A stretch of 64,000 bases of DNA. It comes from Corynebacterium rhinophilum (lineage in GTDB: Bacteria > Actinomycetota > Actinomycetes > Mycobacteriales > Mycobacteriaceae). Where the stretch lies: contig NZ_JASPHQ010000006.1 in the NCBI RefSeq assembly GCF_030227225.1, positions 42,429-106,428 on the forward strand, in the 5' to 3' direction. The position numbers and the translations under genes were made by a program. Position 1 is the first letter of the stretch, and the number at the start of each line of letters is the position of its first letter. The notes under the pieces were generated by a model. It saw nothing but the letters and a program-made list of their open reading frames with translations, was not told the origin of the DNA and did no database searches. Shown piece after piece: positions 8,269 to 15,571 of the stretch.

Positions 8269-9786
8269 GTGGCCGTATTTTCCGCCCGCTTGGTCATAGC
8301 GGGCATATCTGGTGCGCTGACCTTTACCGCTGTTGAGCCGCGCGGCTGGTGGTGGGGCGCGATTATTGGCATCGCCCTGCTGTATGTGAGCCTGATGCCG
8401 TGGCGTGAGCGGCAGGTGCGCGGATCCTTAGGCGCCCTGTTGGCGGTGACACACGGGCTGATTCTGTACCTGCTGAGCCTGCCCTGGATTGGCGAGTTGG
8501 TGGGGACCATGCCCTATGCGGCGCTTGCTATCTGGCTTTCGGTATATGCGGTCCTTTTAGGGATATTCGGGGCCGCTGTGGCGCGGTGGCGATACGGATT
8601 CCTGGTCTTTCCCTTCGTGTACCTCGCCGTAGAGGTCCTGCGTTCCTCGGTTCCCTTCGGCGGCTTCCCTTGGGTCAAACTGGCGTGGGGACAAATTGAA
8701 GGGCCCTTAGCCAATCTCGCGCCGTGGGGCGGGACCTCACTGATCACGGTGGCAACGGCATTGTGTGCCTGCGGCCTTGCCGGTTTATTGCTGCGCGGTG
8801 GACGGGTAAAGATCGCCGCTGGCGCCGCCCTTATTTTTCCGCTCATCGTGGGACTCGCGGCCGGGCGCGGCATCGATCCCGCAGATACCAAAGTGGGAGA
8901 TACCAAGGTGGCGGCCATCCAAGGAAACGTGCCGCGCAGCGGTTTGGACTTCGCTGGGCAGCGTCGCGCGGTCCTGAATAACCACGTCCAGGAAACAGAG
9001 AAGCTCGCGCGCCGCGAAGACGATATAGATCTGGTGATCTGGCCGGAAAATTCTTCCGATATCGATCCTTTCCGCGATGGCGAAGCAGCCCAGGCCATTA
9101 GCGGTGCCGTCGATGCCATCGACGCTCCCGTGTTGGTCGGTACCGCCACCCGCGATGAGGTGGGCGCGCGCAATACCATGCAAGTCTTTACCCCCGGCCA
9201 CGGTGTGGGCGATCACCACCATAAGAAGTACCTGCAACCGTTCGGTGAGACCATGCCCATGCGGGACTTCTTCGCGCATTTCTCTGACTACGTTGACCTT
9301 GCTGGTGATTTCAAGGCAGGGGACGGGCCCGGTGTGGTCTCCATGAATTCCGTCGCGGTAGGTGTGGCGACCTGTTATGAGGTCTCCTTCGATAATGCCT
9401 TCCACGAATCCATCAAAAACGGCGCGCAGATTCTGACGACGCCAACCAATAACGCAACATTCGGCTTTTCCGATATGACGTACCAGCAGCTGGCCATGAG
9501 CAGGCTGCGCGCGCTTGAAACCGACCGCGCCGTCGTGGTTGCAGCCACCTCCGGGGTCTCCGCACTCGTGCACCCAGATGGTAGCGTGAGCCAATCCACG
9601 GAGCTTTTTGAGCCCGCGGCACTGGTAGAAAGCCTACCGCTGAAATCCGGTGAAACATTTTCGGTGCGCTACGGTTCGCTCATGCAGTGGCTGATGGTTA
9701 TTATTGGTACCGTCTGCGCACTCATTGCCGTGCGTACCAACCGATTGGGTCGTACACCTCGCGGTGTCGGCGCTAAAGAAAAGTAG
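8269..9786 (+). CDS. lnt: apolipoprotein N-acyltransferase
   Basis: Lnt adds the third fatty acid to the N-terminal cysteine of lipoproteins at the outer face of the cytoplasmic membrane. The 505 residues start with five to six transmembrane helices, followed by a nitrilase-like domain and a final helix (about 467-490). The catalytic triad is visible: Glu in IWPENSSD, Lys in HHKKYLQPFGE and Cys in GVATCYEVSF. The GTG start follows the fxsA stop directly. The neighbour ppm1 begins 14 bases later. In mycobacteria the two activities are one fused protein or interact physically, so the arrangement here is the unfused version. Confidence 0.92.
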   Translation: MAVFSARLVIAGISGALTFTAVEPRGWWWGAIIGIALLYVSLMPWRERQVRGSLGALLAVTHGLILYLLSLPWIGELVGTMPYAALAIWLSVYAVLLGIFGAAVARWRYGFLVFPFVYLAVEVLRSSVPFGGFPWVKLAWGQIEGPLANLAPWGGTSLITVATALCACGLAGLLLRGGRVKIAAGAALIFPLIVGLAAGRGIDPADTKVGDTKVAAIQGNVPRSGLDFAGQRRAVLNNHVQETEKLARREDDIDLVIWPENSSDIDPFRDGEAAQAISGAVDAIDAPVLVGTATRDEVGARNTMQVFTPGHGVGDHHHKKYLQPFGETMPMRDFFAHFSDYVDLAGDFKAGDGPGVVSMNSVAVGVATCYEVSFDNAFHESIKNGAQILTTPTNNATFGFSDMTYQQLAMSRLRALETDRAVVVAATSGVSALVHPDGSVSQSTELFEPAALVESLPLKSGETFSVRYGSLMQWLMVIIGTVCALIAVRTNRLGRTPRGVGAKEK

Positions 9787-9800
9787 GAGCATTAATTACT

Positions 9801-10700
9801 GTGAGCACTCTTGATTCTGCGACGCTGGTTATCATCCCAACGTATAACGAGATTGAAAACCTTCCCCTGATTACCGGCCGCGTCCGCGAGGCGCTGCCAG
9901 AGGTTCACATCCTCGTTGTGGATGATAATTCCCCCGACGGCACCGGCGAGAAAGCCGATGCTTTCGCAGCAGAAGATGACCACATTCACGTGCTGCACCG
10001 CGAGGGCAAGGGCGGCCTCTTGGGCGCTTATATCGCAGGCTTTGAATGGGGCCTGGAGCGCGACTACCAGGTCCTTTGTGAAATGGATGCTGATGGCTCC
10101 CACGCCCCAGAACAGCTGCACCTGCTGCTGGAAGAGATTGACAAGGGCGCTGACCTCGTTATCGGTTCCCGCTACGTGCCGGGTGGCGAGACCGTCAACT
10201 GGCCGGCATCCCGCGAGTACCTGTCCCGCTTGGGCAACCTCTACATCTCTTTCGCGCTCGGTACCGACCTGTCCGATATGACCGCCGGCTACCGCGCCTT
10301 CCGCCGCGAACTCTTGGAAGACATTGACTTTGATGAGCTGTCTAAGGCCGGTTACATCTTCCAGGTGGACCTGGCCTTCCGCGCAGTCAAGGCTGGATAC
10401 GATATCCGCGAGGTGCCCATTACCTTCACCGAGCGCGAGTACGGCGAGTCCAAGCTTGACGGTTCCTTTGTCAAGGACTCTCTCTTCGAGGTAACCAAGT
10501 GGGGCGTAGCCCACCGCGCGGAGCAGGTGAAAGATTTTGTCGGCGAGATGTCCAAGCTGGCGGACCACGAGGTCAAACACGGCTCCGTTCACAATGCTGG
10601 CCAGAAGGCCCGCAACGGTGTGGGCTGGGCCACCAATTTGGCCAATGAGCTGGGATACTTGGTCAAGCACCAGGTGGGCCAGCTGACCAAGAAGAAATAA
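9801..10700 (+). CDS. ppm1: polyprenol monophosphomannose synthase
   Basis: This GT2 glycosyltransferase transfers mannose from GDP-mannose to polyprenyl phosphate. The product is the donor for lipomannan, lipoarabinomannan and protein mannosylation. It begins with the family block VIIPTYNEIENLP, followed by VDDNSPDGTG and the metal-binding EMDADGSH. The 299 residues are longer than a minimal DPM1-type enzyme because of a helical, Lys/His-rich C-terminal tail of about 45 residues without a membrane helix. Membrane recruitment probably depends on the adjacent Lnt, as shown for corynebacterial and mycobacterial Ppm1/Ppm2. GTG start with a weak AGGAG site upstream. Confidence 0.92.
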   Translation: MSTLDSATLVIIPTYNEIENLPLITGRVREALPEVHILVVDDNSPDGTGEKADAFAAEDDHIHVLHREGKGGLLGAYIAGFEWGLERDYQVLCEMDADGSHAPEQLHLLLEEIDKGADLVIGSRYVPGGETVNWPASREYLSRLGNLYISFALGTDLSDMTAGYRAFRRELLEDIDFDELSKAGYIFQVDLAFRAVKAGYDIREVPITFTEREYGESKLDGSFVKDSLFEVTKWGVAHRAEQVKDFVGEMSKLADHEVKHGSVHNAGQKARNGVGWATNLANELGYLVKHQVGQLTKKK

Positions 10701-10711
10701 CCTAGGCAGCT

Positions 10712-10760
10712 AAAAAGCCCGTACCCCGTGCCAATATGGCGCCAGGGTACGGGCTTAAAT
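10712..10760. terminator. bidirectional intrinsic terminator between ppm1 and rbpA
   Basis: Perfect 12-base arms AAGCCCGTACCC (10715-10726) and GGGTACGGGCTT (10745-10756) form a strong hairpin between the two convergent genes. A run of A residues precedes it, giving U residues for the rbpA direction; the ppm1 side has only a short T/A run. Confidence 0.85.
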
Positions 10761-10777
10761 TAATTCCGCTTGAGCCT

Positions 10778-11155
10778 TTAAGACTTCTTCTGCTGTTCTT
10801 GCTCCTTGAGGAGGCGAGCAGCGGTCCGACGGCGGGAGCGCAGGTGGTTAATGCGCTCTTCCAAAAGCTCATCGAGTTCCTCGATGGAACGGCGCTCCCG
10901 CAGCATATCCCAGTGGGTGCGAGGTGGCTTGATGGGCTTAGCTTCCACGCCTTCGCCCTCTACGAGGTGGCCCAGTTTGCCATTCTTGCACATCCATTCT
11001 TCAGGGATTTCTGCCTCATGTGCAAAGGGCACCTCATAAATTTCACCATCGTCCGTGCGGTATTTCACCATCTGGCGCGGTGCGAGGTCGTGGTCGCGGT
11101 CAGTTTCGTAGCTGACTGCGCCCATACGGCTGCCACGGAGTACGCGATCTGCCAT
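10778..11155 (-). CDS. rbpA: RNA polymerase-binding protein RbpA
   Basis: RbpA is an essential actinobacterial factor that binds RNA polymerase and group 1/2 sigma factors and helps open promoters. The 125 residues contain the N-terminal tail, the central zinc-ribbon-like barrel (MVKYRTDDGEIYEVPFA, EIPEEWMCKNG), and the basic linker plus sigma-interaction domain (THWDMLRERRSIEELDELL). An AAAGGATG ribosome site precedes the ATG. The upstream region has a TATAAT box overlapped by a GGAACA-17-GTTATA element that resembles a SigH promoter. Confidence 0.95.
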   Translation of the reverse strand: MADRVLRGSRMGAVSYETDRDHDLAPRQMVKYRTDDGEIYEVPFAHEAEIPEEWMCKNGKLGHLVEGEGVEAKPIKPPRTHWDMLRERRSIEELDELLEERINHLRSRRRTAARLLKEQEQQKKS

Positions 11156-11218
11156 GCAACATCATCCTTTTCAAAGAGATCCCTGATTGACGGCGATAGT
11201 TTCGCCTAAGAGCTATTT

Positions 11219-11249
11219 ATTATAACGAACACCCACGCGGTATTGTTCC
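11219..11249 (-). promoter_or_regulatory. rbpA promoter: TATAAT box overlapping a SigH-like site
   Basis: On the - strand TATAAT occupies 11224-11219, predicting a leader of roughly 57 bases for rbpA. On the same strand GGAACA (11249-11244) is followed after 17 bases by GTTATA (11226-11221). That matches the general GGAAYA-16/20-GTT pattern of corynebacterial SigH/streptomycete SigR promoters. rbpA is a known SigR target in Streptomyces. The overlap suggests dual control, but this is inferred from motif spacing only. Confidence 0.5.
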
Positions 11250-11269
11250 CAGCCCGCCGTTTAATGGAC

Positions 11270-11275
11270 TAAAGT
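11270..11275 (+). promoter_or_regulatory. candidate -10 box for a leaderless zinc-ribbon gene
   Basis: TAAAGT ends 7 bases before the in-frame GTG at 11283. This favours that codon over the GTG at 11274, which overlaps the box. Confidence 0.45.
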
Positions 11276-11282
11276 GTATCTA

Positions 11283-11624
11283 GTGATCCGTACAGCTAGT
11301 CGTGAAAGCAATGTCGGTTCCTGCCAATGGTGTGGAAAGGATATTGACCAAGGCGGTAGGGGACGACCACGTAAGTTTTGCAGCGCCTCGTGCAAACAGC
11401 GTGCTTATGAACAAAGAAACAATGTTAGTGGCACGGATATTCCTGCCGATGCAGTAATCTTAAGCCCAGATAAAGTGCAAGGTTTGCGCGACGGCCTTTT
11501 TGAATTGCGGTGTTCCGCAGAAGACATTCAAACCGCCGCAGAAGAAGGCGCGAGCGCGGAAGAGCTTTCCAGTCTGTGTGAGGAGCTTATTTCGCTGGCT
11601 CGGCGTTTAGAAGGACTTCGATAG
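11283..11624 (+). CDS. small zinc-ribbon protein of unknown function
   Basis: This 113-residue protein begins with a compact four-cysteine motif: C-x2-C in SCQWCGKD, then C-x3-C in RKFCSASCKQRAYEQR, with a basic GRGRPRK stretch between. It looks like a small nucleic-acid-binding zinc ribbon seen in many actinobacteria. The C-terminal half is an acidic helical region rich in Glu and Leu. The frame is open to a GTG at 11274, but a -10-like box at 11270-11275 overlaps that codon, so the GTG at 11283 is preferred. The YceI gene begins 3 bases after the stop, which suggests one transcript. No function is known to me. Confidence 0.8.
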   Translation: MIRTASRESNVGSCQWCGKDIDQGGRGRPRKFCSASCKQRAYEQRNNVSGTDIPADAVILSPDKVQGLRDGLFELRCSAEDIQTAAEEGASAEELSSLCEELISLARRLEGLR

Positions 11625-11627
11625 TAG

Positions 11628-12329
11628 ATGAAAAAGCTTTTTTATAACCGGAAACTCGTCGTTTCCATCTTCGTGGTTTTAATCCTCGTGCTTACCGCCG
11701 TAGCGATCGGCCCGATTGTGTACTCGCTTTTCAAAAGCGGCGGCGTCAAGACGGAGCCCGTGACTGCCGATGGTGCCAAGGCAGCCTCAACGCCGCTCGA
11801 CGGCTCCTGGTCCGTGGCCAAGGGCCGCGCCGATAACCACACCTCGGTGGGCTTTACCTTCGACGAGGTTCTACCGGCGGAAAGGACGTCCACCTCTGGA
11901 TCGACCACGGAGGTTACCGGCCAGGCGGAGATTTCCAATTCCACGCTGGAATCCGCCACCACTACGGTCAATATGGATGCCCTCACCACGGACAAGAAGG
12001 TCCGCGACCAAAACATGAAGTCCAAGCTCTTTAAGACTTCAGACTTCCCAGAGTCTTCCTTCACACTTACTAAGCCCGCCTCGCTTGCCGATGTCCCCGA
12101 AGACGGCACCATCGGCTCCGTTAAGCTCACTGGTGACCTCACGATCAAGGATAAAACGCAGGAAATCACCCACGAGTTCGATGTCCTGCGCGACGGTGAC
12201 GATATCGTCATTGGCGGAGACGTTCCGATCAACCGCCTGGACTACAACGTGGAGACGCCAGACATGCTGGCGGCAAAGGTTGCCGAGGACGGCGAGATCA
12301 ACCTGCGCATCTCCTTGAATAAGGACTAG
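11628..12329 (+). CDS. YceI family protein with N-terminal membrane anchor
   Basis: This 233-residue protein has one N-terminal transmembrane helix (about residues 9-31) and an extracytoplasmic YceI domain. YceI is a lipocalin-like barrel that binds isoprenoid-type lipids in characterised members. Family features include GSWSVAKGRADNHTSVGFTF near the start of the domain, TTEVTGQAEISNSTLESATTTVNMDAL, the conserved F-K-T-S-x-F-P-E-S-F segment, and LTGDLTIKDKTQEI. There is no lipobox or cleavable signal, so it is probably anchored. It sits between the zinc-ribbon gene (3 bases upstream) and a tiny membrane protein gene (3 bases downstream), probably as one operon. Confidence 0.87.
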   Translation: MKKLFYNRKLVVSIFVVLILVLTAVAIGPIVYSLFKSGGVKTEPVTADGAKAASTPLDGSWSVAKGRADNHTSVGFTFDEVLPAERTSTSGSTTEVTGQAEISNSTLESATTTVNMDALTTDKKVRDQNMKSKLFKTSDFPESSFTLTKPASLADVPEDGTIGSVKLTGDLTIKDKTQEITHEFDVLRDGDDIVIGGDVPINRLDYNVETPDMLAAKVAEDGEINLRISLNKD

Positions 12330-12332
12330 ACC

Positions 12333-12497
12333 GTGAATTCTCGACGTTTAATTTCCGTACTGTGGTTCCGCCTCGTAGTCGTCATAGCTTTCTCGATTTT
12401 CGTCGCGGTTCAACAGATGTGGCTAGTCACGGCGTTTGCAGCATTGCTAGCCGTATTAACCATCTGGCAGCTGTGGAGCGCCTACAAAAACCAATAA
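12333..12497 (+). CDS. 54-residue membrane protein
   Basis: A short open frame starts with GTG 3 bases after the YceI stop and ends with TAA. The predicted protein has a basic start (MNSRRLIS) and two hydrophobic segments, about residues 8-27 and 30-47, ending in WSAYKNQ. A two-helix small membrane protein is plausible. The tight spacing behind yceI and the membrane-like composition support it as real. I know of no function. Confidence 0.6.
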   Translation: MNSRRLISVLWFRLVVVIAFSIFVAVQQMWLVTAFAALLAVLTIWQLWSAYKNQ

Positions 12498-12872
12498 TGT
12501 TCCTCTTGTTTTAACGTCACTGTGACTAAATGCCGGGGTATAAGCCCATCTGGGCCCAATGGCAGGAAAGGCCCGCCTGAAGCGAATCTGCGCCCAATCG
12601 GATGTCCGATCCGTCCGAGGTTGTGGCGTGCCGCTTGTCAGGCACCCCACACGAGCCTCGCCGAAACGAATTCTCAAGCACGGCTCACTTCAAGTGATTC
12701 AAACTCTGGCCGCTGAGGAGCCGGGCCAACTTGGCCACAGAACCTTCGAGTCTCTCAAGGTCTTAGCGCGCGCCAACAGGTGGGCTAGCCAAGCCCCGGA
12801 CCGAATCCACGAGCCTAAGGGATTATGCTCAAACCACCCTCAACTTAACCTCCATATCTCCATTATTGTCCG

Positions 12873-12886
12873 ATAATGTACATTAT
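12873..12886. promoter_or_regulatory. perfect palindrome, possible operator
   Basis: ATAATGTACATTAT is its own reverse complement and sits in an AT-rich patch about 240 bases before the DyP peroxidase gene. Symmetry and length fit a binding site for a dimeric repressor. The regulator is unknown. Confidence 0.4.
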
Positions 12887-12976
12887 GTCATTTTAGATCC
12901 ATGAACGCCCCTCCCATCGTGCCAAGGCCTTTCATCCAAGAATGGCAAAGCCACTCCGGGCGCAGTTTGTTCCAAA

Positions 12977-13026
12977 TTTACAAATAGTGCCCTTCGAAAC
13001 GCCCAAATCGGCTCACTATTTGCAAA
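12977..13026. repeat. 13-base inverted repeat upstream of DyP peroxidase
   Basis: TTTACAAATAGTG (12977-12989) and CACTATTTGCAAA (13014-13026) are complementary at 12 of 13 positions across a 24-base spacer. There is no T-tract for termination on the + strand. It could be a paired operator or an mRNA stem in a long leader. Confidence 0.5.
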
Positions 13027-13028
13027 AA

Positions 13029-13058
13029 CGCATCACGCCATGCCATCGCATCACGCCA
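13029..13058. repeat. short direct repeat, 12 bases
   Basis: CGCATCACGCCA occurs at 13029-13040 and again at 13047-13058, an 18-base period. Further degenerate CATGCCAGCA-type units continue to about 13090. It lies between the inverted repeat and the peroxidase start. Confidence 0.5.
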
Positions 13059-13124
13059 GCAGGCCATGCCAGCAAGCCACGCCGGCACACGACACCAAAC
13101 GTGCACCGCCGAAAGCCAACACAT

Positions 13125-14042
13125 ATGCTGGAACTCATGACTATTCAACGCGTTGTCACTAAGCCTTCCCGCGCTGCCCTGTTCCTGGTCTTGGACATTG
13201 CGGAAGGCGGCGAGCAAGCCACTCGGGACATGCTCTCCGCATTTGGCGATACCTTCAAATCCGTCAATTTCCGCCACAATGAGGGCGAGCTGTATACGGT
13301 CGTTGGCATCGGTGCGTCCATGTGGCCACGCCTCACCAGCGCTCCCCGGCCGGACAAGCTCAAGGAGTTCGAGCCGCTCGAGGGCGCGTACAAGGCGCCT
13401 TCCACGCCCGGCGATATTCTGCTGCATTTCCGCGCGAATACTTATGACCTCTGCCACGAGATGGCGCGCCAGGTCTTGCGTCAGCTGGGCGATGCAGCCA
13501 CCGTCATCGATGAGACCCAGGGGTTCAAGTACTTGGACCAGCGCGATCTCCTGGGCTTTGTGGACGGCACCGCTAATCCCCTCCCCGAGGAAGCCCTAGA
13601 GGCAGTGCTGCTTGCCGATGACGCCGATTATCCCCGCGGCTCCTACGTCACTGTGCAAAAATACACGCATGACCTAGATAAGTGGAGCGGCATCAGCACC
13701 GAAGAGCAAGAACGCGTTATCGGGCGCACCAAGGCCGATGACGTGGAGCTCGATGAGGATGCGCAGCCATCAAATTCCCACGTGGCTCTCAATGACCTCG
13801 AGGAAGATATCTACCGCGAGAACATGGTCTTTGGTTCCTTTGCCGCAGGTGAGATGGGTACTTACTTCATCGGATATGCCAAGGACCCAGAAGATATCAA
13901 CGAGCGTTTGCGCAATATGTTCATCGGCGATCCCGAAGGCAATTATGACCGAATCCTGGACTTCTCCACGGCCCTGACTGGAACGAACTTTTTCGTCCCG
14001 AGCGTCGATTTGCTAGACGGATTCGACGAGCTTCCGCACTAA
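13125..14042 (+). CDS. DyP-type heme peroxidase
   Basis: This 305-residue dye-decolorizing peroxidase uses heme and peroxide to oxidise organic substrates. Key features are the GFVDGTANP motif (distal Asp of the GxxDG signature), the proximal His in SNSHVALND, and MGTYFIGYAKDPEDINERLRNM in the heme-pocket region. It has no Tat signal and no adjacent encapsulin gene. The ATG at 13125 is tentative: an in-frame ATG 12 bases later (13137) is equally possible and no strong ribosome site exists for either. The frame is open further upstream, but that part is repeat-rich and unlike the family. It probably forms its own transcript downstream of the repeat-rich leader. Confidence 0.88.
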   Translation: MLELMTIQRVVTKPSRAALFLVLDIAEGGEQATRDMLSAFGDTFKSVNFRHNEGELYTVVGIGASMWPRLTSAPRPDKLKEFEPLEGAYKAPSTPGDILLHFRANTYDLCHEMARQVLRQLGDAATVIDETQGFKYLDQRDLLGFVDGTANPLPEEALEAVLLADDADYPRGSYVTVQKYTHDLDKWSGISTEEQERVIGRTKADDVELDEDAQPSNSHVALNDLEEDIYRENMVFGSFAAGEMGTYFIGYAKDPEDINERLRNMFIGDPEGNYDRILDFSTALTGTNFFVPSVDLLDGFDELPH

Positions 14043-14056
14043 AAGCACTAGAAAGC

Positions 14057-15370
14057 CTAACGGCGCCCGCCGCGATTGCGGTGGGTCAGGCCGAATTGGA
14101 CGGAATCGATCATTCCGAGGGACATGAGCGCCTCGCGAAGTGCGAATTGGAAGGTCCATAACCTGCGGAAAACCGGATCAAAGCCGGCAGCGGCGGCCTC
14201 GCGAAGGTGCCCATCAAAAAAGGATCGCTGCTGGCGCAGGGATTCAATATAGTGGCTGCCCACGTGCGTTTCGGACACGATGCGCAGGTGAGAGTTCTTA
14301 TCTACGAGCCGGTGCACGTCCATAGTCAGCGGATAGTCGAGTCCTGGCCAGATATAGGCCCGCATGGCCTGCAAGGATGCTCGGGCAGCCTCCGACATGG
14401 ACTCGGTGGCCACGATCGATTGAAAAGCCGCCCGACCGTTTGCGGTAAGGAATCGGTCGAGGACTCGGATATAGGCCTTGCGCTCTCGCGGGCTTAATTG
14501 CTCGAACTTTTCCACGCTGATGATCGCATCGTAGTGCCCGCGCCATTGCTTCGGGCTCGGAACAGAATCCGGAATCCGCTCTACGTGGATAGAGCCCTCC
14601 GTTCCGGCGAAGACAAGCGCCTCGCGCATCTGGGTGATTTGTTCAACATCGCTGGTCAGGACATCGACAGTGGCGCGGCGTTTGGTAGCGCGGATCGCAG
14701 CCTGCATTCCGGCCGCGGGATAGACCAGAAGGTGGGTGCCGGCGCCGGTGCGGGTGGCATCGAGAAGCCAATCCGCCGCCCTACGCTGCGCCTCGCCCAA
14801 GTCATCCCGGTCTACGTTGGTGGGTTCGCTCACCGTGGTGACATCGACAAAGTGGCTCTTCGGTTCCCTGCCGCCGGCCTTTGGACTAAAGCTTTCGACC
14901 GTTTCCCGGATCGTCGTCGGCACGCCGCTGGAGAAGATCCCACCAACGTGGCTTAGACCATCGCCAGCATAGAGGCGCACTAGGTCGAGAGGCAGCTCCC
15001 CTGGCTCAGAATCGCGCACGCTTACCCCTTGCGGTTTGGGAAGATACCCCACCTGCAGGAGTTTGCCTAAAACTTTCACTAATTGGGTGGAGGATGAGAC
15101 GGTCCACTCGCCTGCCATATAGCTTTCGGCGAAGCCTAACCATCCGGTGGCGGCGATTCGCTCGAATAATGCATCGTGGCCTACCTTCAAATCGGGGCCG
15201 CCAGCAGCATCGAGTTCCAGTTCCAAGCCGGCATTATCGCAGGCCTTGGCGAATTCTGCCTCGGCCCGACGGGATTTTAGCGCCGCCCAGCGCTGCGATG
15301 GCACGGTCGCAATATTGGGCCATGCCTCCGCGTCGATGGAGCGTAGATGCTCGGGGGTGGAAAAACTCAT
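14057..15370 (-). CDS. ufaA: UfaA-like SAM methyltransferase (CFA synthase family), degenerate motif
   Basis: This 437-residue protein belongs to the mycolic-acid cyclopropane synthase/CFA synthase family and resembles the actinobacterial UfaA1 proteins. Its position next to ndh matches ufaA in C. glutamicum. The N-terminal domain contains WLGFAESYMAGEW, and the C-terminal part contains RAYIWPGLDYPLT and RLWTFQFALREALMSLG, all typical of the family. The SAM-binding glycine loop is not recognisable: the matching position reads LLVYPAAGMQAA where an acidic-x-Gly-x-Gly pattern is expected. It may bind SAM poorly or have another role. The ATG at 15370 has AGGAG 13 bases upstream and starts the family-like region. 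Confidence 0.78.
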   Translation of the reverse strand: MSFSTPEHLRSIDAEAWPNIATVPSQRWAALKSRRAEAEFAKACDNAGLELELDAAGGPDLKVGHDALFERIAATGWLGFAESYMAGEWTVSSSTQLVKVLGKLLQVGYLPKPQGVSVRDSEPGELPLDLVRLYAGDGLSHVGGIFSSGVPTTIRETVESFSPKAGGREPKSHFVDVTTVSEPTNVDRDDLGEAQRRAADWLLDATRTGAGTHLLVYPAAGMQAAIRATKRRATVDVLTSDVEQITQMREALVFAGTEGSIHVERIPDSVPSPKQWRGHYDAIISVEKFEQLSPRERKAYIRVLDRFLTANGRAAFQSIVATESMSEAARASLQAMRAYIWPGLDYPLTMDVHRLVDKNSHLRIVSETHVGSHYIESLRQQRSFFDGHLREAAAAGFDPVFRRLWTFQFALREALMSLGMIDSVQFGLTHRNRGGRR

Positions 15371-15571
15371 GGTTTGGGGAGCGCTCCTGGGTGCAAGGGT
15401 CACGGTTGCGCTTATTTTAGCTAGATTCTGAGCGGTTTCGGTTAAGGCGCTCCGCATGAAAGGAAACCTGAAACGCATGTAAATGGGTATCAAGTATGCA
15501 CGTTATGTAACGAGCGTTTACACTATACGGGTACTTAAATAAGCTTTCTCGAGGAAGGTCGCATTAATTCC

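Larger units (their letters stand above)
12498..13124. other. 627-base intergenic region without a convincing gene
   Basis: No frame in this stretch looks like a protein of a known family: the longest ones lack ribosome sites and family motifs. The first ~370 bases hold nothing I recognise, and no tRNA, tmRNA or RNase P signature is visible. The last ~250 bases, just before the DyP peroxidase gene, contain a 14-base perfect palindrome, a 13-base inverted repeat and short direct repeats, listed separately. The region may be a regulatory leader or carry an unrecognised small RNA. Confidence 0.6.

Noticed and set aside
9792..10670. 292-codon open frame antisense to ppm1
   Set aside because: Opposite a clear glycosyltransferase gene, no recognisable domain, no ribosome site.
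12559..12876. Open frame of about 105 codons in the gene-free stretch before the peroxidase
   Set aside because: No ribosome site, no hydrophobic or motif pattern, unusual composition for a real protein; not reported as a gene.
13029..13090. CRISPR-like short repeats before the peroxidase
   Set aside because: Units are 12 bases at an 18-base period and degrade quickly; no spacer structure and no cas genes.
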